This document shows, piece after piece, positions 28,463 through 37,239 of a stretch of DNA of 64,000 nt. The notes beneath the pieces were generated by a model. It had not been told where the DNA came from and did no database searches. It saw nothing but the letters and a program-made list of their open reading frames with translations. The stretch is from Acidobacteriota bacterium (GTDB lineage: Bacteria; Acidobacteriota; Terriglobia; Terriglobales; Acidobacteriaceae), in the NCBI GenBank assembly GCA_031296105.1, contig JARLGJ010000014.1, forward strand, positions 1 to 64,000, read 5' to 3'. The first letter of the stretch is position 1, and the number at the start of each line of letters is the position of its first letter. The translations under genes and the position numbers were made by a program.

Positions 28463-28804
28463 ATGAGTTATCTTTTTGTGTTCAACGACACGCCGTACGG
28501 CAATCAGCGAACTTTTAACGGAATGCGCTGGGCACTGACGCAGGCGCGCAAAACAAAGATCAAGGTCTTTCTGCTGGGAGACGGCGTGACTGCGGCCCTG
28601 GCGGGCTTCAATCCGGCCAGCGCCGATTACAACCCGCAGGAGATGCTGGCGGGCATTGCCGCCACCGGCGCGGAAATTGCCGCCTGCGGAACCTGCCTGG
28701 AGTCGCGCGGCATGTTGCAGGCGCTCATCCCGCAGGTGCAGCGCGGCACGCTGGACATGCTGTGCGATTGGTCCTCCGAGGCCGACAAGGTCGTCACGTT
28801 CTAG
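28463..28804 (+). CDS. DsrE/YchN-family small protein
   Basis: The 113-residue protein starts MSYLFVFNDTPYGNQRTFNGMRWALT, a DsrE Rossmann-like fold, and carries the family cysteine motif IAACGTCLESRGM followed by ALIPQVQRGTLDMLCDW. DsrE proteins handle sulfane sulfur or serve as soluble trimers. The CGTCL motif also resembles the C-terminal domain of the selenium-associated protein YedF. It is divergent from tRNA-Sec/selB and next to fdhE, so a role in sulfur/selenium delivery is possible but unproven. ATG 28463 is preferred over upstream TTG frames. Confidence 0.82.
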   Translation: MSYLFVFNDTPYGNQRTFNGMRWALTQARKTKIKVFLLGDGVTAALAGFNPASADYNPQEMLAGIAATGAEIAACGTCLESRGMLQALIPQVQRGTLDMLCDWSSEADKVVTF

Positions 28805-28838
28805 GCGTACCGGCACTGGCCGGCCGCGGCGGAGAGGA

Positions 28839-29657
28839 TTACAACTCCAGCAGCGCGCCGGCCTTGCGCTCCAGGCCGTTCTGCCGCGCCACCAGATCCA
28901 GGTGCAGGCTGGCCCAGTCGGAGAGGAACAGGTCCATGTTCTCGCGGCCGGTGTAGGTTTTCAGGTATCCATTACAAAGTTTGCAGTGGTCCAGGCGGAA
29001 GAGCGGTTCTTCTTCGCTGGTAAAGATCTCCAGCTCCTTGGGGTCCACGTTGTCACAGAAGGCGCAGCCGATGCGGCGGAATTGCCACGAAGTGCGGCAG
29101 TAGCCGCAGACCAGCTTGCGCGGCGTGTTGGCAAGGATCGAGGCCATTGCCGGCGGCGCACCGCACACCGGACAATCCCCGTGCCCCCAGTCGTCTTCCT
29201 TGCGTAGTTCGGCAAAGCTGTTGAGCACGGGTTGCAGGGCGCGCACAATGGCCGGCCATGCCAACAAGCGCAGCAGGCCCGAAGAATCCACCGGAGGATG
29301 CGTGGGGTCGCCGTTGTACACCCACTGAATGGCCGCGGCGGGCGCGTCGGCGCCACTGCGGAGATGGTCGAGCAGAGACTGTGCCGATGGCTGGATGGAT
29401 TCCGTCAAGCCGATCGCAACGAGGCTTTCCAGGGCCTGCGACAGCACGCTGCCGGCGGCCTGGGCATAGATGAGTTGATCGGTGTTTTCCAGCAGAGGGA
29501 TGCCCTGGACGTATTTCTCCAGGATGGGCGCCCACTGCGGCATAGCAATTTCACCGGCCTTGGCGCCGGCAAAGGCGGCGGTAATCTTCTGCTCGAACTC
29601 CGCGACCTCGCGGAGATAGGGGTGCGATTCGATCCAGTGTTCCTGCGCAGTAGCCAT
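28839..29657 (-). CDS. fdhE: Formate dehydrogenase accessory protein FdhE (copy 1)
   Basis: 272 residues from ATG 29657 (MATAQEHWIESHPYLREVAEFE). The C-terminal half has four CxxC pairs (CPVC, CGYC, CAFC, CKLC) forming rubredoxin-like domains, as in FdhE, which binds iron and is needed for active membrane formate dehydrogenases. It lies downstream of formate dehydrogenase 1 on the same strand, separated by a hairpin terminator, and may be reached by read-through. A second copy is at 45194. Confidence 0.93.
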   Translation of the reverse strand: MATAQEHWIESHPYLREVAEFEQKITAAFAGAKAGEIAMPQWAPILEKYVQGIPLLENTDQLIYAQAAGSVLSQALESLVAIGLTESIQPSAQSLLDHLRSGADAPAAAIQWVYNGDPTHPPVDSSGLLRLLAWPAIVRALQPVLNSFAELRKEDDWGHGDCPVCGAPPAMASILANTPRKLVCGYCRTSWQFRRIGCAFCDNVDPKELEIFTSEEEPLFRLDHCKLCNGYLKTYTGRENMDLFLSDWASLHLDLVARQNGLERKAGALLEL

Positions 29658-29727
29658 GAAATATCTTATCCTAAGCCGCCGCCCGCGGCCCACGGGAGGG
29701 CGCGCCACGCAGCGGACGGGAAGAAAT

Positions 29728-29752
29728 GGGGCCGGAGAAAATCTCCGGCCCC
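29728..29752 (-). terminator. Terminator after formate dehydrogenase 1
   Basis: A perfect 11-bp stem (GGGGCCGGAGA / TCTCCGGCCCC) with a 3-nt loop is followed on the minus strand by ATTTCTT. It lies between the FDH-1 operon and fdhE and may attenuate rather than fully stop transcription. Confidence 0.75.
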
Positions 29753-29768
29753 TGTTTGGTTTGCAGGT

Positions 29769-31955
29769 TTAGTCGGCGGCGGCAGCCGAGTGCGACGTTT
29801 CCTTTGGCAGGATGGGCAGGTAGTTCACTCCCAACCGGAAGAGGAAGACGGTCGCGGCAACCATTCCCACCGAGATGCCCCACTCAACGAGCGAAGGCAT
29901 GTAGTGGAGCGGTCCGAGCTGCGGCATGGCGCCCTTCAGATCCATGGCATAAACCACACCATTCCAGCGGTTCCAGATAACGCCGAGAACCACCAGGGCG
30001 CTGGCCACGTTGAGAACCTTCGGGTTGTTGCGCAGCTTGGCCGAGCCCAGCAGGATCAGCGGCAGCACGCCCATCAGTCCGATTTCGACAAGGAAGTCGA
30101 GCCCGCGCAGGTTGGCCGGGATCTGGCTGAACTGCCCGCGCACCGCCAGGTCGCCGAAGCGGACCGCCAGGTACACGAGCAGCGCCCAGAAGCCGAGCTG
30201 GCCCATGGAGGACAACTCGTTCATGCGCAGGCTGCGCTTGTAGCCCTTGGCAATCCACATTTCCACCTGAATCATCAGCGCGATTCCGGCGGCGATGGCC
30301 GACAGGAAGTAGCAGATGGGCAGGATGGGTGACCACCACAGGTGGCTCATCTTATCCGGCATCAGCAGGTAGAGCGAACCGAGCGAGCTCTGGTGCATGG
30401 TGGAGAAGGTGATGGCGCCGATCGCCAGCATGATCGGCTCCTTCTTCGCTCCCGGCTTCGGCTTCAGCATGACGGCGAGGGTCGAGAAGACCACCGCGGC
30501 CAGTCCCGTCCACAACAGATTGTGCGACAGGATGAAGACGAAGAGGGAGACGGCGAAGACCACCCACCAATCCGAGTACTGGTTCCACATCTCGCGATAC
30601 TTCTTCATGCCGAACCAGTCGAGCGGAACCGGAGCGAACTCCAGAGCCAGCACCGAGAGGTAGAAGGCGATACACCACGCCACTTCAAACATGGCGGAGT
30701 GCTTGGGATGATAGAGCAGCAGCGAGTAGGGGTGCCACGGCAGGCCGAGGTCGGCCAGCAGCGTGATCATCACGAAGGTGTAACTCAGCAGGCCCATGAG
30801 CACGGCGCTTCGTCCGATGGCATACAGATCCTGCCTCCGCAGCACGTAGATGATGCCGGCCGTGGCAAAGGCGCCGGCGGCAATGGCAATCCACGCGAAG
30901 TCGAAGACGATCCACAAGCCCCACGCCCAGGTGTCGGAGAGGCCGGTGGAACCGCCCAGTCCGAGCGCAAAGCGCAGCACGAAGGAAAGCACTCCGAGAC
31001 CCATCAGGCCCATGAGCACCTTGTTCGTCTGCGAGTAGAGGTTGCCGCTCACGGGAGCGAACTCGGGATGCGCGTGCTCGTCGTGCAGTCCCTTGGCTTT
31101 GGCTTCCGCCTTGGCCACTTCCTCGCGGCGCTTGCTGATGGCGTAAGTTCCGCTCAACGCGGCGCCCACGCCAACCACTGCCGGAGGCACCGCGCCAAGA
31201 GCGATGGCGCTCAGCTTCGGGAAGGCCTCGGACTGCACCTTGGGGAAACCAAGCTCGGAGAAGGGAGCGCTGGCGAGGTACATCATGTTGGTGCCGCCCG
31301 CCTCATTCTCTCCGTAGATGTGGTCCACGTACTTGCCGGGGTTGTTGGCGATGCGCTGTTTGGCCTCGGCCAGCAGGGCGCCGCGGTCGCCGAACTTGAG
31401 GCAGCCCGCCGGGCAGGCCTTTACGCAGGCCGGTTCGGTATGCTGCGCCGCCCAGGTGGTCTTCTCCGCGGCGGTGAGCGCCACTCCGTTGCGGTACTCG
31501 GGTACCTGGGAGGAGATGCGGTCGGCGCAGTGGGTGCACTTGCGAATGGAAGGATTCAGCGAATCCCATTCCGCGGTGGGCACGCCCCAGGGGCAGGCCC
31601 ACATGCAGTAACGGCAGCCGATGCAACGCGACTTGTCATACACAACCGCACCGCTCGGATCCTTGTGCAGAGCAGTCACCGGACAGGCCGAGGCACAGGC
31701 CGGATCGTCGCAGTGCATACACTGGCGCTTGACGAACACCTGGCGGAAGCCGGTGGAAGAGTTCTGGTCATCCACCAGTTTGTCGGCGATGACCACATAG
31801 GATTTTGCCGAGAGCCGCTTCGGTTCCTGATAGCCGAGTCCGGCTTCCGGCGCGGAGGTTTTTTCCGCGGGCAGCTCGTTCCACTGCTTGCAGCTTACCT
31901 GGCAGGCGCGGCAACCAATGCACTTGGTGGTATCGATCAAGGTTGCGCTAGGCAT
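29769..31955 (-). CDS. Formate dehydrogenase 1 Fe-S subunit fused to NrfD/HybB-type membrane subunit
   Basis: 728 residues combine two usual proteins. Residues 1-240 are an FdnH/HybA-like ferredoxin with four cluster motifs (CIGCRACQVSC, CMHCDDPACASAC, CIGCRYCMWAC, KCTHC ... CVKAC). Near 245-265 is an FdnH-style membrane anchor (IALGAVPPAVVGVGAALSG), then a charged linker. Residues ~310-715 are an NrfD/HybB-type quinone-interacting protein with about ten helices (WGLWIVFDFAWIAIAAGAFA, MFEVAWCIAFYLSVLALEF). No haem-b histidine pattern is seen, so electrons probably pass from clusters directly to quinone. The ATG overlaps the fdnG stop by 8 bp. Confidence 0.92.
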   Translation of the reverse strand: MPSATLIDTTKCIGCRACQVSCKQWNELPAEKTSAPEAGLGYQEPKRLSAKSYVVIADKLVDDQNSSTGFRQVFVKRQCMHCDDPACASACPVTALHKDPSGAVVYDKSRCIGCRYCMWACPWGVPTAEWDSLNPSIRKCTHCADRISSQVPEYRNGVALTAAEKTTWAAQHTEPACVKACPAGCLKFGDRGALLAEAKQRIANNPGKYVDHIYGENEAGGTNMMYLASAPFSELGFPKVQSEAFPKLSAIALGAVPPAVVGVGAALSGTYAISKRREEVAKAEAKAKGLHDEHAHPEFAPVSGNLYSQTNKVLMGLMGLGVLSFVLRFALGLGGSTGLSDTWAWGLWIVFDFAWIAIAAGAFATAGIIYVLRRQDLYAIGRSAVLMGLLSYTFVMITLLADLGLPWHPYSLLLYHPKHSAMFEVAWCIAFYLSVLALEFAPVPLDWFGMKKYREMWNQYSDWWVVFAVSLFVFILSHNLLWTGLAAVVFSTLAVMLKPKPGAKKEPIMLAIGAITFSTMHQSSLGSLYLLMPDKMSHLWWSPILPICYFLSAIAAGIALMIQVEMWIAKGYKRSLRMNELSSMGQLGFWALLVYLAVRFGDLAVRGQFSQIPANLRGLDFLVEIGLMGVLPLILLGSAKLRNNPKVLNVASALVVLGVIWNRWNGVVYAMDLKGAMPQLGPLHYMPSLVEWGISVGMVAATVFLFRLGVNYLPILPKETSHSAAAAD

Positions 31956-34900
31956 GGTTTCCTCCTTCCGCCGGTACCACGTTCACCAGGCAGGCCTTGG
32001 TTTCCTGCGTTCCGGCGCCAGGATCCACGGCATCGATTGTGAGGTAGTTGGTGCTGGGACCGGTGGTGAGTCCCTGGAAGCCCCAGTTGTACGGCATCCA
32101 GACCACGTACACGTCTTTGCCGTTGATATGCATGGTTTGCATGCGGCGGGTGACGCTGGCCTTGACCTCGATTTCACCGCGCGCGGAGGCGACCTTGACC
32201 TTGTCGCCGGTCTTCACGTTCAGCTTGGCGGCCAGTTCCTCGGAGATCTCCACCACCGGCTCGGGGAACAGCTCCGAGAGCCAGGGCACGTTGCGCGTGG
32301 TCGAGCCGGCGCACCAGTGCTCGGCCAGGCTGGAGGTCATCAGCACGTAGGGGAATTTCTCCACGGTGCCGATGGGCTGACGGCCCTTCAAGCGCGGATA
32401 CTTCAGCAACGGATTATTCTGCCGCTGCGGATGCAGCGCGTTGAGCGTCGGGCTTTCCACCGGCTCGTAGAACTCCGGCAGGGGGCCGTCCTTGGGCGTG
32501 TAGGACACGTCGCGCGGCAGCTCCTTGTCGGTGGCCTTGGGATCGAAGTCCGCGTAGCGCGCGGCAATCAGGCGCCCCACGCCTTCGCCGTTCATGCGGA
32601 AAGGTTTTTGTCCGTTGGGGGTGTCGGGACCATCGGTTGGCACCGGCACATCCGGCGTATCGAAGCCCGCCCATTTCTTCTGCTCGGCGTCCCACCACAC
32701 CAGCTTGTTGTTGGGATCGAAGGGCTGGCCCTTTTCGTCGCAACTGGCGCGGTTGTAGAGCACCTTCATGTTGCCCGGCCAGCTCCAGGCAAAGGCCGGA
32801 TAGATGCCCATGCCGCTGGGGTCGGTCTTGCCGTCGCGGCGCTTGCTCAGGTTCTTGCCGCCCTTGAAGCATCCGGCGTAGAGCCAGCAACCGCTGCTGG
32901 TGGAGCCGTCGGCCTGCAGGTCGGCAATGCCGTTCACCGTCTGGCCGGTCTTCAGGTCGAAGCCGCCAATCTCCTTGAGGACGGCCTCGGCCATGCCCTG
33001 CTGCGGGTAGTTCCAGTCGGCGTTCCTGATCGACAGGTCCTTGGGGTCGTTCGAGTCCTTGTAGAGATCGCGCACGCGGCGGAAGACCGCGTCGATGATC
33101 TCCAGGTCGTTCTTTGACGTGCCTGGGCCGTTGACCGCCTTGTAGCGCCACTGCACCATGCGGCTGGAGTTGCTGATGGTGCCTTCTTTCTCCATGAAGT
33201 AGTTGGCCGGCAGCAGGATGACCTCGGTCTGGATCGACTTGGGGTCGGTGCCGGGACGCTTCCAGAAGGCCGCGGTCTCGGTCTCCCACAGCTCGTGCAG
33301 CACCACCATCTCCATCTTGGTCAGGCCCTCGTAGGTGACGGAGAGGTTGGCGTTGGTCACCATCGGGTTCTGGCCGACGACGTACAGCATCTTCATGTCG
33401 CCCTTGATGGCCGACTCGAAGAAGCCGTAGCTGGAATGATCGAGCTTGAGGCTGCGCTTGGGCAGCCACTCATAACCGAAATCGTTCTCCGCCGTGGCGT
33501 GTTCGCCGTACCAGGCCTTCAAGGTGTTGATCAGCATCTTGGCGCGGAAGGTGCCGGCGTTCTTGGTCCATTCGCGCAGGGTGGGTTCGTTGTGCGCCGG
33601 ATAGTTCAGGTATCCGGGCATGTAGCCGAAGAGCACCGCCAAATCGCTGGCGCCCTGCACATTGGGCTCGCCGCGCAGCGCGTTGACGCCGCCGCCCGCC
33701 TTGCCGATGTTGCCCAGCAGCAGTTGCAGCACGCCGTAGCAGCGAATGTTCTGCACGCCCACCGTGTGCTGCGTCATGCCCAGGGCATACATGATGGTGC
33801 CCGGCTTGGTAGTGGCCATGAGGGTGGCGATCTTCTTGATCGTCTCCTGCGGGATGCCGGAGATCTGCGATCCCATCTCCAAGGTGTAGCGGCTGTAGTG
33901 CTTCTTCAACTGGGCGAAGACCGAGTGCGGATCGTCCAGGCTCGCGGCCTTCTTCGGCTTGCGGTCGGCTCCGAGCTGGTAGCCCCAGCTCTCCATGTCG
34001 TAGTGATGGGAGGCTTCGTCGTAGCCGGTGAATACGCCGTCGTCGAAACCGAACTCCGTGCCCGCCATCAGCAGCGCATTGGTGTGCAGCTTGACGTAGG
34101 CTTCGTCATAGAGTTTGTTTTCGAGAATGTAATTGATCATCGTCCCCAGGAACGCAATGTCGGCGCCGGGACGGATGCGGGCGTAAATGTCGGCCACGGC
34201 CGACGTGCGGGTGTAACGAGGATCGACGTGGATGATGATCGCGCCCTTTTCCTGGGCCTTGCGAATCCACTTCATGCTCATGACGTGGTTTTCAGCGGCG
34301 TTGCTGCCCTCGATGAGGAAGATCTTCGAGTGCTGCATATCCAGCCAGTTGTTCGTCATGGCGCCACGGCCGAATGTCGCCCCCAAACTGGGGACGGTTG
34401 GGCTGTGTCAAAGTCTGGCCTGGTGTTCCACGTTTACCGTGCCCAGCAGGCGCATGGACTTGGTGAAGGCGTAGCACTCTTCATTGGTGTTCTGCGCGCC
34501 GCCCATAAAGGCGAGAGCGTCGGTGCGATTGGCGGCCATTTGCTTGTCGCCGTCCATCTCGGTGGTCTTCCAGTGCTTGTCGCGTGTGTCCTTGATCTTG
34601 TGGGCAATGCGGTCATACGCCTCGTCCCACGAGATTTCTTTCCACTCGGTGGCGCCGGGAGCCCGGTACATGGGCGTCTTCAGGCGTTGCGCCGAATTCG
34701 GCACGGCGGACATGGCCGCGCCCTTGCTGCACAGCGATCCCTGGTTGACGATGTGATCCGGGTCGCCTTCCAGGTTAATCAGCTTGCCGTCCTTGACGTG
34801 GCAGATCATGCCACAGCCACAGGAGCAGAAGTTGCACGCCGAGGTAAATTCGGCTGTGCCATTCAGCTTCATGCCCTTGGTTGCGGCATGAACCTGCTGG

Positions 34901-34983
34901 ACGTTGACGCCCAACTCAGACAGGGCCAGACCTGCGCCCATACCGGCAGCGGTTTTGAACCACTGCCGCCGATTCATATTCAT
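31948..34983 (-). CDS. fdnG: Formate dehydrogenase 1 catalytic subunit, selenoprotein (in-frame UGA)
   Basis: Read through TGA at 34408-34410 as selenocysteine (residue 192), this gives 1011 residues, close to E. coli FdnG. The Sec context is EHQARL-U-HSPTVPSLGATFGRGAMTNNW, matching FdnG. Residues 4-30 are a Tat signal (NRRQWFKTAAGMGAGLALSE). A [4Fe-4S] motif follows (CNFCSCGCGMIC ... GSLCSKG), then the molybdopterin domains and the C-terminal dinucleotide-binding domain. It oxidises formate in the periplasm with Mo/W-bis-MGD. It is first in the operon; the Fe-S/NrfD fusion is next. Confidence 0.95.
34378..34410 (-). promoter_or_regulatory. Sec UGA codon and bSECIS hairpin in formate dehydrogenase 1
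   Basis: On the minus strand UGA (34410-34408) is followed 11 nt later by CGUCCCC-AGUUU-GGGGGCG (34396-34378), a 7-bp stem with one U-G pair and a small loop containing GU. This is the position of the bacterial SECIS in fdnG. Confidence 0.75.
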
Positions 34984-35311
34984 TTGTCTTCCCCTAGCTG
35001 CCTGCAGGACGCAGACAGTGTTCGAGTGCCATCCTCGCCTGCCCGCAGAATGCGAACAGGTTTCTTGCTTCTTTCCTGTTGCTCAAGTGGCCAACAGGCG
35101 TAAGAACTTGCCATCCCCCAAACAAGACAGTATCTGGGTGTTTCGCCGCCTTGCGCTGTGGCAATACTCACTCAGTTTTGTGACGGCCAAACATCAAGGG
35201 AGAGCCGCAAGATATGCGGCCTCGGGAAGATTTGTTAGGTATGAGGAACAGCGGTGCGGATACGGAACGAGGGAAGAAATGAAAGCGATTGATTCTGTTA
35301 GTAAATAGACA
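34984..35311. other. Intergenic region upstream of formate dehydrogenase 1
   Basis: 328 bp with no gene I can support. It should hold the FDH-1 promoter (minus strand) and the 3' end of the btuD gene transcript. I saw no clear sigma-54 -24/-12 pair and no FNR-type TTGAT-N4-ATCAA site. The part near 35100-35310 is more AT-rich than the surrounding genes. Confidence 0.6.
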
Positions 35312-36208
35312 CTAATCGATCTTATGAGGCTTCGGCGGGCGCTGACGGTTGCGGCCCGGCACATGACGCCGCCGCATGGCCTCTCCGTGCTCCGCCGCCG
35401 GGCGCCGCAATGGATTTTTTTCGCCTGCGCCGGCGGTTTCCTGGGCGACGGTGCTGCCCAGGTAGCTTTCCAGCGCCGCGTCCGTCACGTCAAACGCATT
35501 GCGTAGCAGTTCGGGCTGCAAAAGGGATTCGAGGGCACCGCACTCGGCCTGTCCGCCGGGCATCAGCAGCACGCCGGAACTGCCGTGCTCGCGGGCCAGC
35601 GCGAGGTCGTGAATGGCGGCGACGATGGTGATGCCGCGGGCGACCAGTTTGTCGAGCAGCGCCATCAGCTCGATCTGGCGGCCCAGGTCCAGGTGCTGTG
35701 TGGGCTCGTCCAGCAGCATCACGTCGGGCTGCTGCGCCAGTCCAATGGCCAGTTTCACTCGCTGGTGCTCGCCGCCGGAGAGTTCGGAGAAAACGCGGTG
35801 GCGCAGGGGCATCAGATCGACCGCCTCCATGGCCTCTTCCACGGCCGCGCGGTCGGCGGCGCTCAGGCCGCCAAAGAATCCCAGATGCGGCATGCGGCCT
35901 TGTGCAACGAGTTCCTCTACGCGGAAGGCAAACGGAACTTCAAGCTCCTGCGGTACCAGGGCCACGCGGCGGGCAAAGAGCTGCCGCGGCCACTCGCGGA
36001 TGCAGCGCTGCTGGAAGAGCACATCCCCCGCGCCGGGTTGAAGCAATCCGGCGGCCAGGCGCAGCAGAGTGGTTTTGCCAGCGCCGTTGGCGCCCATCAG
36101 CGCTACCATCTCGCCCGGGCGCACCGCAAAGTTGACGCCGGAGAGCACGTTGTGTTCGCCGTGCGAGAAAGCAACGTCGCGGAATTCCAGAATGGCCGGT
36201 GCGGACAT
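35312..36208 (-). CDS. btuD: Cobalamin/iron-chelate ABC transporter ATPase (BtuD/FecE type)
   Basis: 298 residues from ATG 36208 (MSAPAILEFRDVAFSHGEHN), chosen because upstream sequence in this frame is the shadow of the permease gene. Motifs: Walker A GANGAGKTT, Q-loop VPQELEVPF, signature LSGGEHQRV, Walker B VMLLDEPTQHLD and His switch AAIHD. The C-terminus continues about 40 residues past the fold as a basic tail (RRRHVPGRNRQRPPK). It follows btuC by 2 bp. Cobalamin as substrate is inferred from the riboswitch and the upstream receptor. Confidence 0.92.
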   Translation of the reverse strand: MSAPAILEFRDVAFSHGEHNVLSGVNFAVRPGEMVALMGANGAGKTTLLRLAAGLLQPGAGDVLFQQRCIREWPRQLFARRVALVPQELEVPFAFRVEELVAQGRMPHLGFFGGLSAADRAAVEEAMEAVDLMPLRHRVFSELSGGEHQRVKLAIGLAQQPDVMLLDEPTQHLDLGRQIELMALLDKLVARGITIVAAIHDLALAREHGSSGVLLMPGGQAECGALESLLQPELLRNAFDVTDAALESYLGSTVAQETAGAGEKNPLRRPAAEHGEAMRRRHVPGRNRQRPPKPHKID

Positions 36209-36210
36209 GG

Positions 36211-37239
36211 TCAGGCCCTCCTTTTGGTGCGGTGCAGCAGGTAAAGGAACGCGGGGCCGCCGAGGAACGCGGTCAACATGCCCACGGGAATCTCGCGGGG
36301 CGCGAAGGCGGTGCGGGCGATGGTGTCGGCGACGATGAGGAACGCGGCGCCGCTGAAGGCCGCCGCCGGCAGCAGGCGGAAGTGGTCGGGGCCGAAGAGC
36401 AGGCGCAGGAAGTGCGGCACCAGCAATCCGACAAAGCCGATGAGGCCGCCGAGCGAGACGGCAAGCGCCGTAAGCAGCGAACCGGCCATGATGACGAGAA
36501 CCTGCAGGCGGGCCACGCGCACGCCGAGCTGCGCGGCGTATTCCTCGCTGAGGGCCACGGCGTTGAGCTGACGCGCCAGTGGCAGGGCGAGAAGGATGAC
36601 CATGGTTTCTGTGACGGACACCACGAGGAGCTGTGTCCAGGAGGGCACGGTGATCTCTCCGTGCAGCCAGGCGGTAAGGATGCGGACGGCAGGATTGGTG
36701 GTTTCGTCGCGCATCTCCAGGGCGGCGGTGGCGGCGTTCAGGATGGTGCCAATGGCGAAGCCGGCCAGCAGCATGTCTTCCATGGCAAAGCGTTTGCCGG
36801 GGCGGGCCAAGGCCCACACAATGCCCATAGAGGCCAGCGAACCGAGGAAGGCCATGGATTCCACGGCGCCGACGCCGCCAAAGGAAAAGCCGGGAATCAT
36901 GAAGATGGCGATGGCCCCGCCGAAGGCCGCGCCGCCCGAAGAGCCGAGCACAAAGGGATCGGCCAGGGGGTTGCGGAAGAGTCCCTGGAAGAGAACGCCG
37001 GTGGCGGCCAGTCCGGCGCCGGCCAGTCCCGCGGCCAGCACGCGCGGCAGGCGCAGGGTGAACAAAACGACGCTGGCGTCATCCGTGGCCGAGGGGTGCA
37101 GGATGGCCCGCACCACCTCGGCCAGGGAAAAACGCACCGCGCCCAATCCCGCCGACACGACTACTGCAAGCAGCAGCAATGCGGCGGGAAGGGCGATGGC
37201 GAGAATCGTCCGCGGACGTCTTGTTAGCGAAGCTTCCAG
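36211..37239 (-). CDS. btuC: Cobalamin ABC transporter permease (BtuC/FecCD family)
   Basis: About 342 residues with the FecCD pattern of ten helices: FSLAEVVRAILHP, LRLPRVLAAGLAGAGLAATGVLFQGLFRNPLADPFVLG, GLIGFVGLLVPHFLRLLFGPDH and the C-terminal GMLTAFLGGPAFLYLLHR. The start is unclear. There is no ATG, GTG or TTG between the receptor's stop region and the first helix. CTG at 37237-37239 has a well-spaced GGGAGG and overlaps the btuB end, so CTG initiation is proposed. It overlaps btuB and is followed 2 bp later by btuD. Confidence 0.9.
   Translation of the reverse strand: MEASLTRRPRTILAIALPAALLLLAVVVSAGLGAVRFSLAEVVRAILHPSATDDASVVLFTLRLPRVLAAGLAGAGLAATGVLFQGLFRNPLADPFVLGSSGGAAFGGAIAIFMIPGFSFGGVGAVESMAFLGSLASMGIVWALARPGKRFAMEDMLLAGFAIGTILNAATAALEMRDETTNPAVRILTAWLHGEITVPSWTQLLVVSVTETMVILLALPLARQLNAVALSEEYAAQLGVRVARLQVLVIMAGSLLTALAVSLGGLIGFVGLLVPHFLRLLFGPDHFRLLPAAAFSGAAFLIVADTIARTAFAPREIPVGMLTAFLGGPAFLYLLHRTKRRA

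Noticed and set aside
31948..34983. FDH-1 catalytic subunit as a pseudogene split by a stop codon
   Set aside because: The single TGA is exactly at the FdnG selenocysteine position, frames are continuous, a SECIS-like hairpin follows, and the Sec machinery is adjacent.
34904..35308. Possible plus-strand gene upstream of FDH-1
   Set aside because: It overlaps the FdnG Tat signal region, has no Shine-Dalgarno site and no domain; coding character is poor.
34984..35311. Sigma-54 or FNR sites upstream of the FDH and hydrogenase operons
   Set aside because: TGGCA and TTGC words occur but never with -24/-12 spacing, and no TTGAT-N4-ATCAA was found.
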